Positions 63,569 to 64,000 of a DNA stretch of 64,000 nucleotides are shown piece by piece (position 1 is the stretch's first letter; each line of letters opens with the position of its first letter). The DNA lies in contig JAXLQL010000001.1 in the NCBI GenBank assembly GCA_046331625.1, positions 1-64,000 on the forward strand, read 5' to 3'. The translations under genes and the position numbers were made by a program. This DNA comes from JAXLQL01 sp046331625. Its GTDB lineage: Bacteria; Acidobacteriota; Terriglobia; Bryobacterales; Bryobacteraceae. The notes below the pieces were generated by a model. That model was given only the letters and a program-made list of their open reading frames with translations, was not told the origin of the DNA and searched no databases.

Positions 63569-64000
63569 TTAGCCGCGCAGCCTCTTCAAGTCAGTCTTGA
63601 TCTTTTCATCGCCAGGCCGCTCTTTCTGGGCGGCTTCCAGTTCTTTGATCGCCTCGGCCTTCTTGCCTTGCTTCTCGAGGAGAAAGCCCAGCCTGCGATG
63701 AGCGAACCAAGTGGGAGGGCTCCCCGGCTCGGGCGGCTGCGAGAGGTACTTGCGGAACAAAGCTTCGGCACGGGCGTGGTCTTTGCCCGAATCGTTCAGT
63801 TCCACGGCCGCACTCAGGTGGGGTTGCAGATCATCGGGAAACAGCTTCTCGGCGGCGGTCAATCTCGCATCCAGGTCCTGCGAGCGTCCATCGCGGGCCG
63901 CCACCACCGCGAGAATCTGGTGTGGCCACTTCCGTGTCGGATCGAGCTTCATCGCCTCGAGCGCCAGCTTTTCAGCCTCAGGGAGGTTGCGGTCTTTGTC
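63569..64000 (-). CDS. TPR-repeat protein (5' end outside window)
   Basis: The frame is open from base 64000 to the stop at 63569 (143 residues visible; ATG 63952 is internal). The visible part consists of TPR-like helix pairs: LPEAEKLALEAMKLDP, ARAEALFRKYLSQPPEPG, WFAHRRLGFLLEKQGKKAEA and IKELEAAQKERPGD. TPR domains bind protein partners. The stop lies 3 bp before the response-regulator ATG, so TPR protein, regulator and kinase form one operon; the TPR protein might be an accessory sensor. No signal peptide can be judged because the N-terminus is missing. Confidence 0.88.
   Translation of the reverse strand, partial: DKDRNLPEAEKLALEAMKLDPTRKWPHQILAVVAARDGRSQDLDARLTAAEKLFPDDLQPHLSAAVELNDSGKDHARAEALFRKYLSQPPEPGSPPTWFAHRRLGFLLEKQGKKAEAIKELEAAQKERPGDEKIKTDLKRLRG

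Overview
The window is GC-rich bacterial chromosome, most likely from an acidobacterium of the Solibacter/Bryobacter type (Bryobacterales). This is inferred from gene content, not from a marker gene. The evidence is an Oar-like TonB receptor with a carboxypeptidase-regulatory N-domain, a PSCyt1/DUF1549/DUF1553 cytochrome protein paired with a DUF1501 protein, FG-GAP/UnbV and YVTN propellers, DUF1080, many Tat-exported sugar-acid enzymes, a PEGA-tailed Ser/Thr kinase, ECF sigma modules, and short palindromic repeats built on GCGGGACTTCAGTCCCGC. No rRNA, tRNA, CRISPR array, transposase or prophage was seen.

Layout. 1-5.4 kb: uvrA (5' end cut off), a conserved hypothetical, a CPBP protease and mtnA in tight tandem. 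5.5-10.9 kb: an exported vanadium-type haloperoxidase and the PSD1/DUF1501 pair. 10.9-12.8 kb (minus strand): a TIR-domain protein with an unrecognised C-terminal half, followed by a secreted protein. 12.9-17.5 kb: a BNR propeller, hyuB, two half-size DMT transporters and an OFA-type MFS carrier. 17.7-24 kb: a MerR regulator, a 1,242-residue coiled-coil/OmpA protein with 13 in-frame 84-bp repeats, and a YPGG-rich secreted protein. 24-39.5 kb: scattered metabolic and surface genes, including two UxuA-like sugar-acid dehydratases, an M20 peptidase, two cupins, the TonB receptor, a PaaK-like ligase and an UnbV protein, ending in a decaying toxin-antitoxin pair. 40-50 kb: housekeeping secA and ftsY-ribD-ribE, with a secreted nitrilase-family enzyme, a PEGA kinase and a likely small RNA (promoter, about 95 nt, terminator) between them. 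50.3-56.9 kb: a secreted nuclease, three enolase-superfamily proteins, an MFS carrier and a DUF1080 protein, which reads as a sugar-acid/3-keto-sugar catabolic region. 56.9-60.9 kb: two separate ECF sigma modules. 60.9-64 kb (minus strand): a TPR protein, an NtrC-type regulator and an NtrY-like kinase in one operon; the TPR gene runs off the window.

Gene expression. Many neighbours are coupled by ATGA, GTGA, TTGA or TGATG start/stop overlaps. A second class of genes has no Shine-Dalgarno sequence but carries a -10-like hexamer (TATAAT, TACAAT, TAAAAT or TATACT) exactly 6 nt, in one case 7 nt, before the start codon, so transcription should begin at the start codon (leaderless mRNA). The strongest candidates for new biology are this leaderless set, the small RNA near 44.0 kb, the TIR protein, and the repeat array in the coiled-coil gene.
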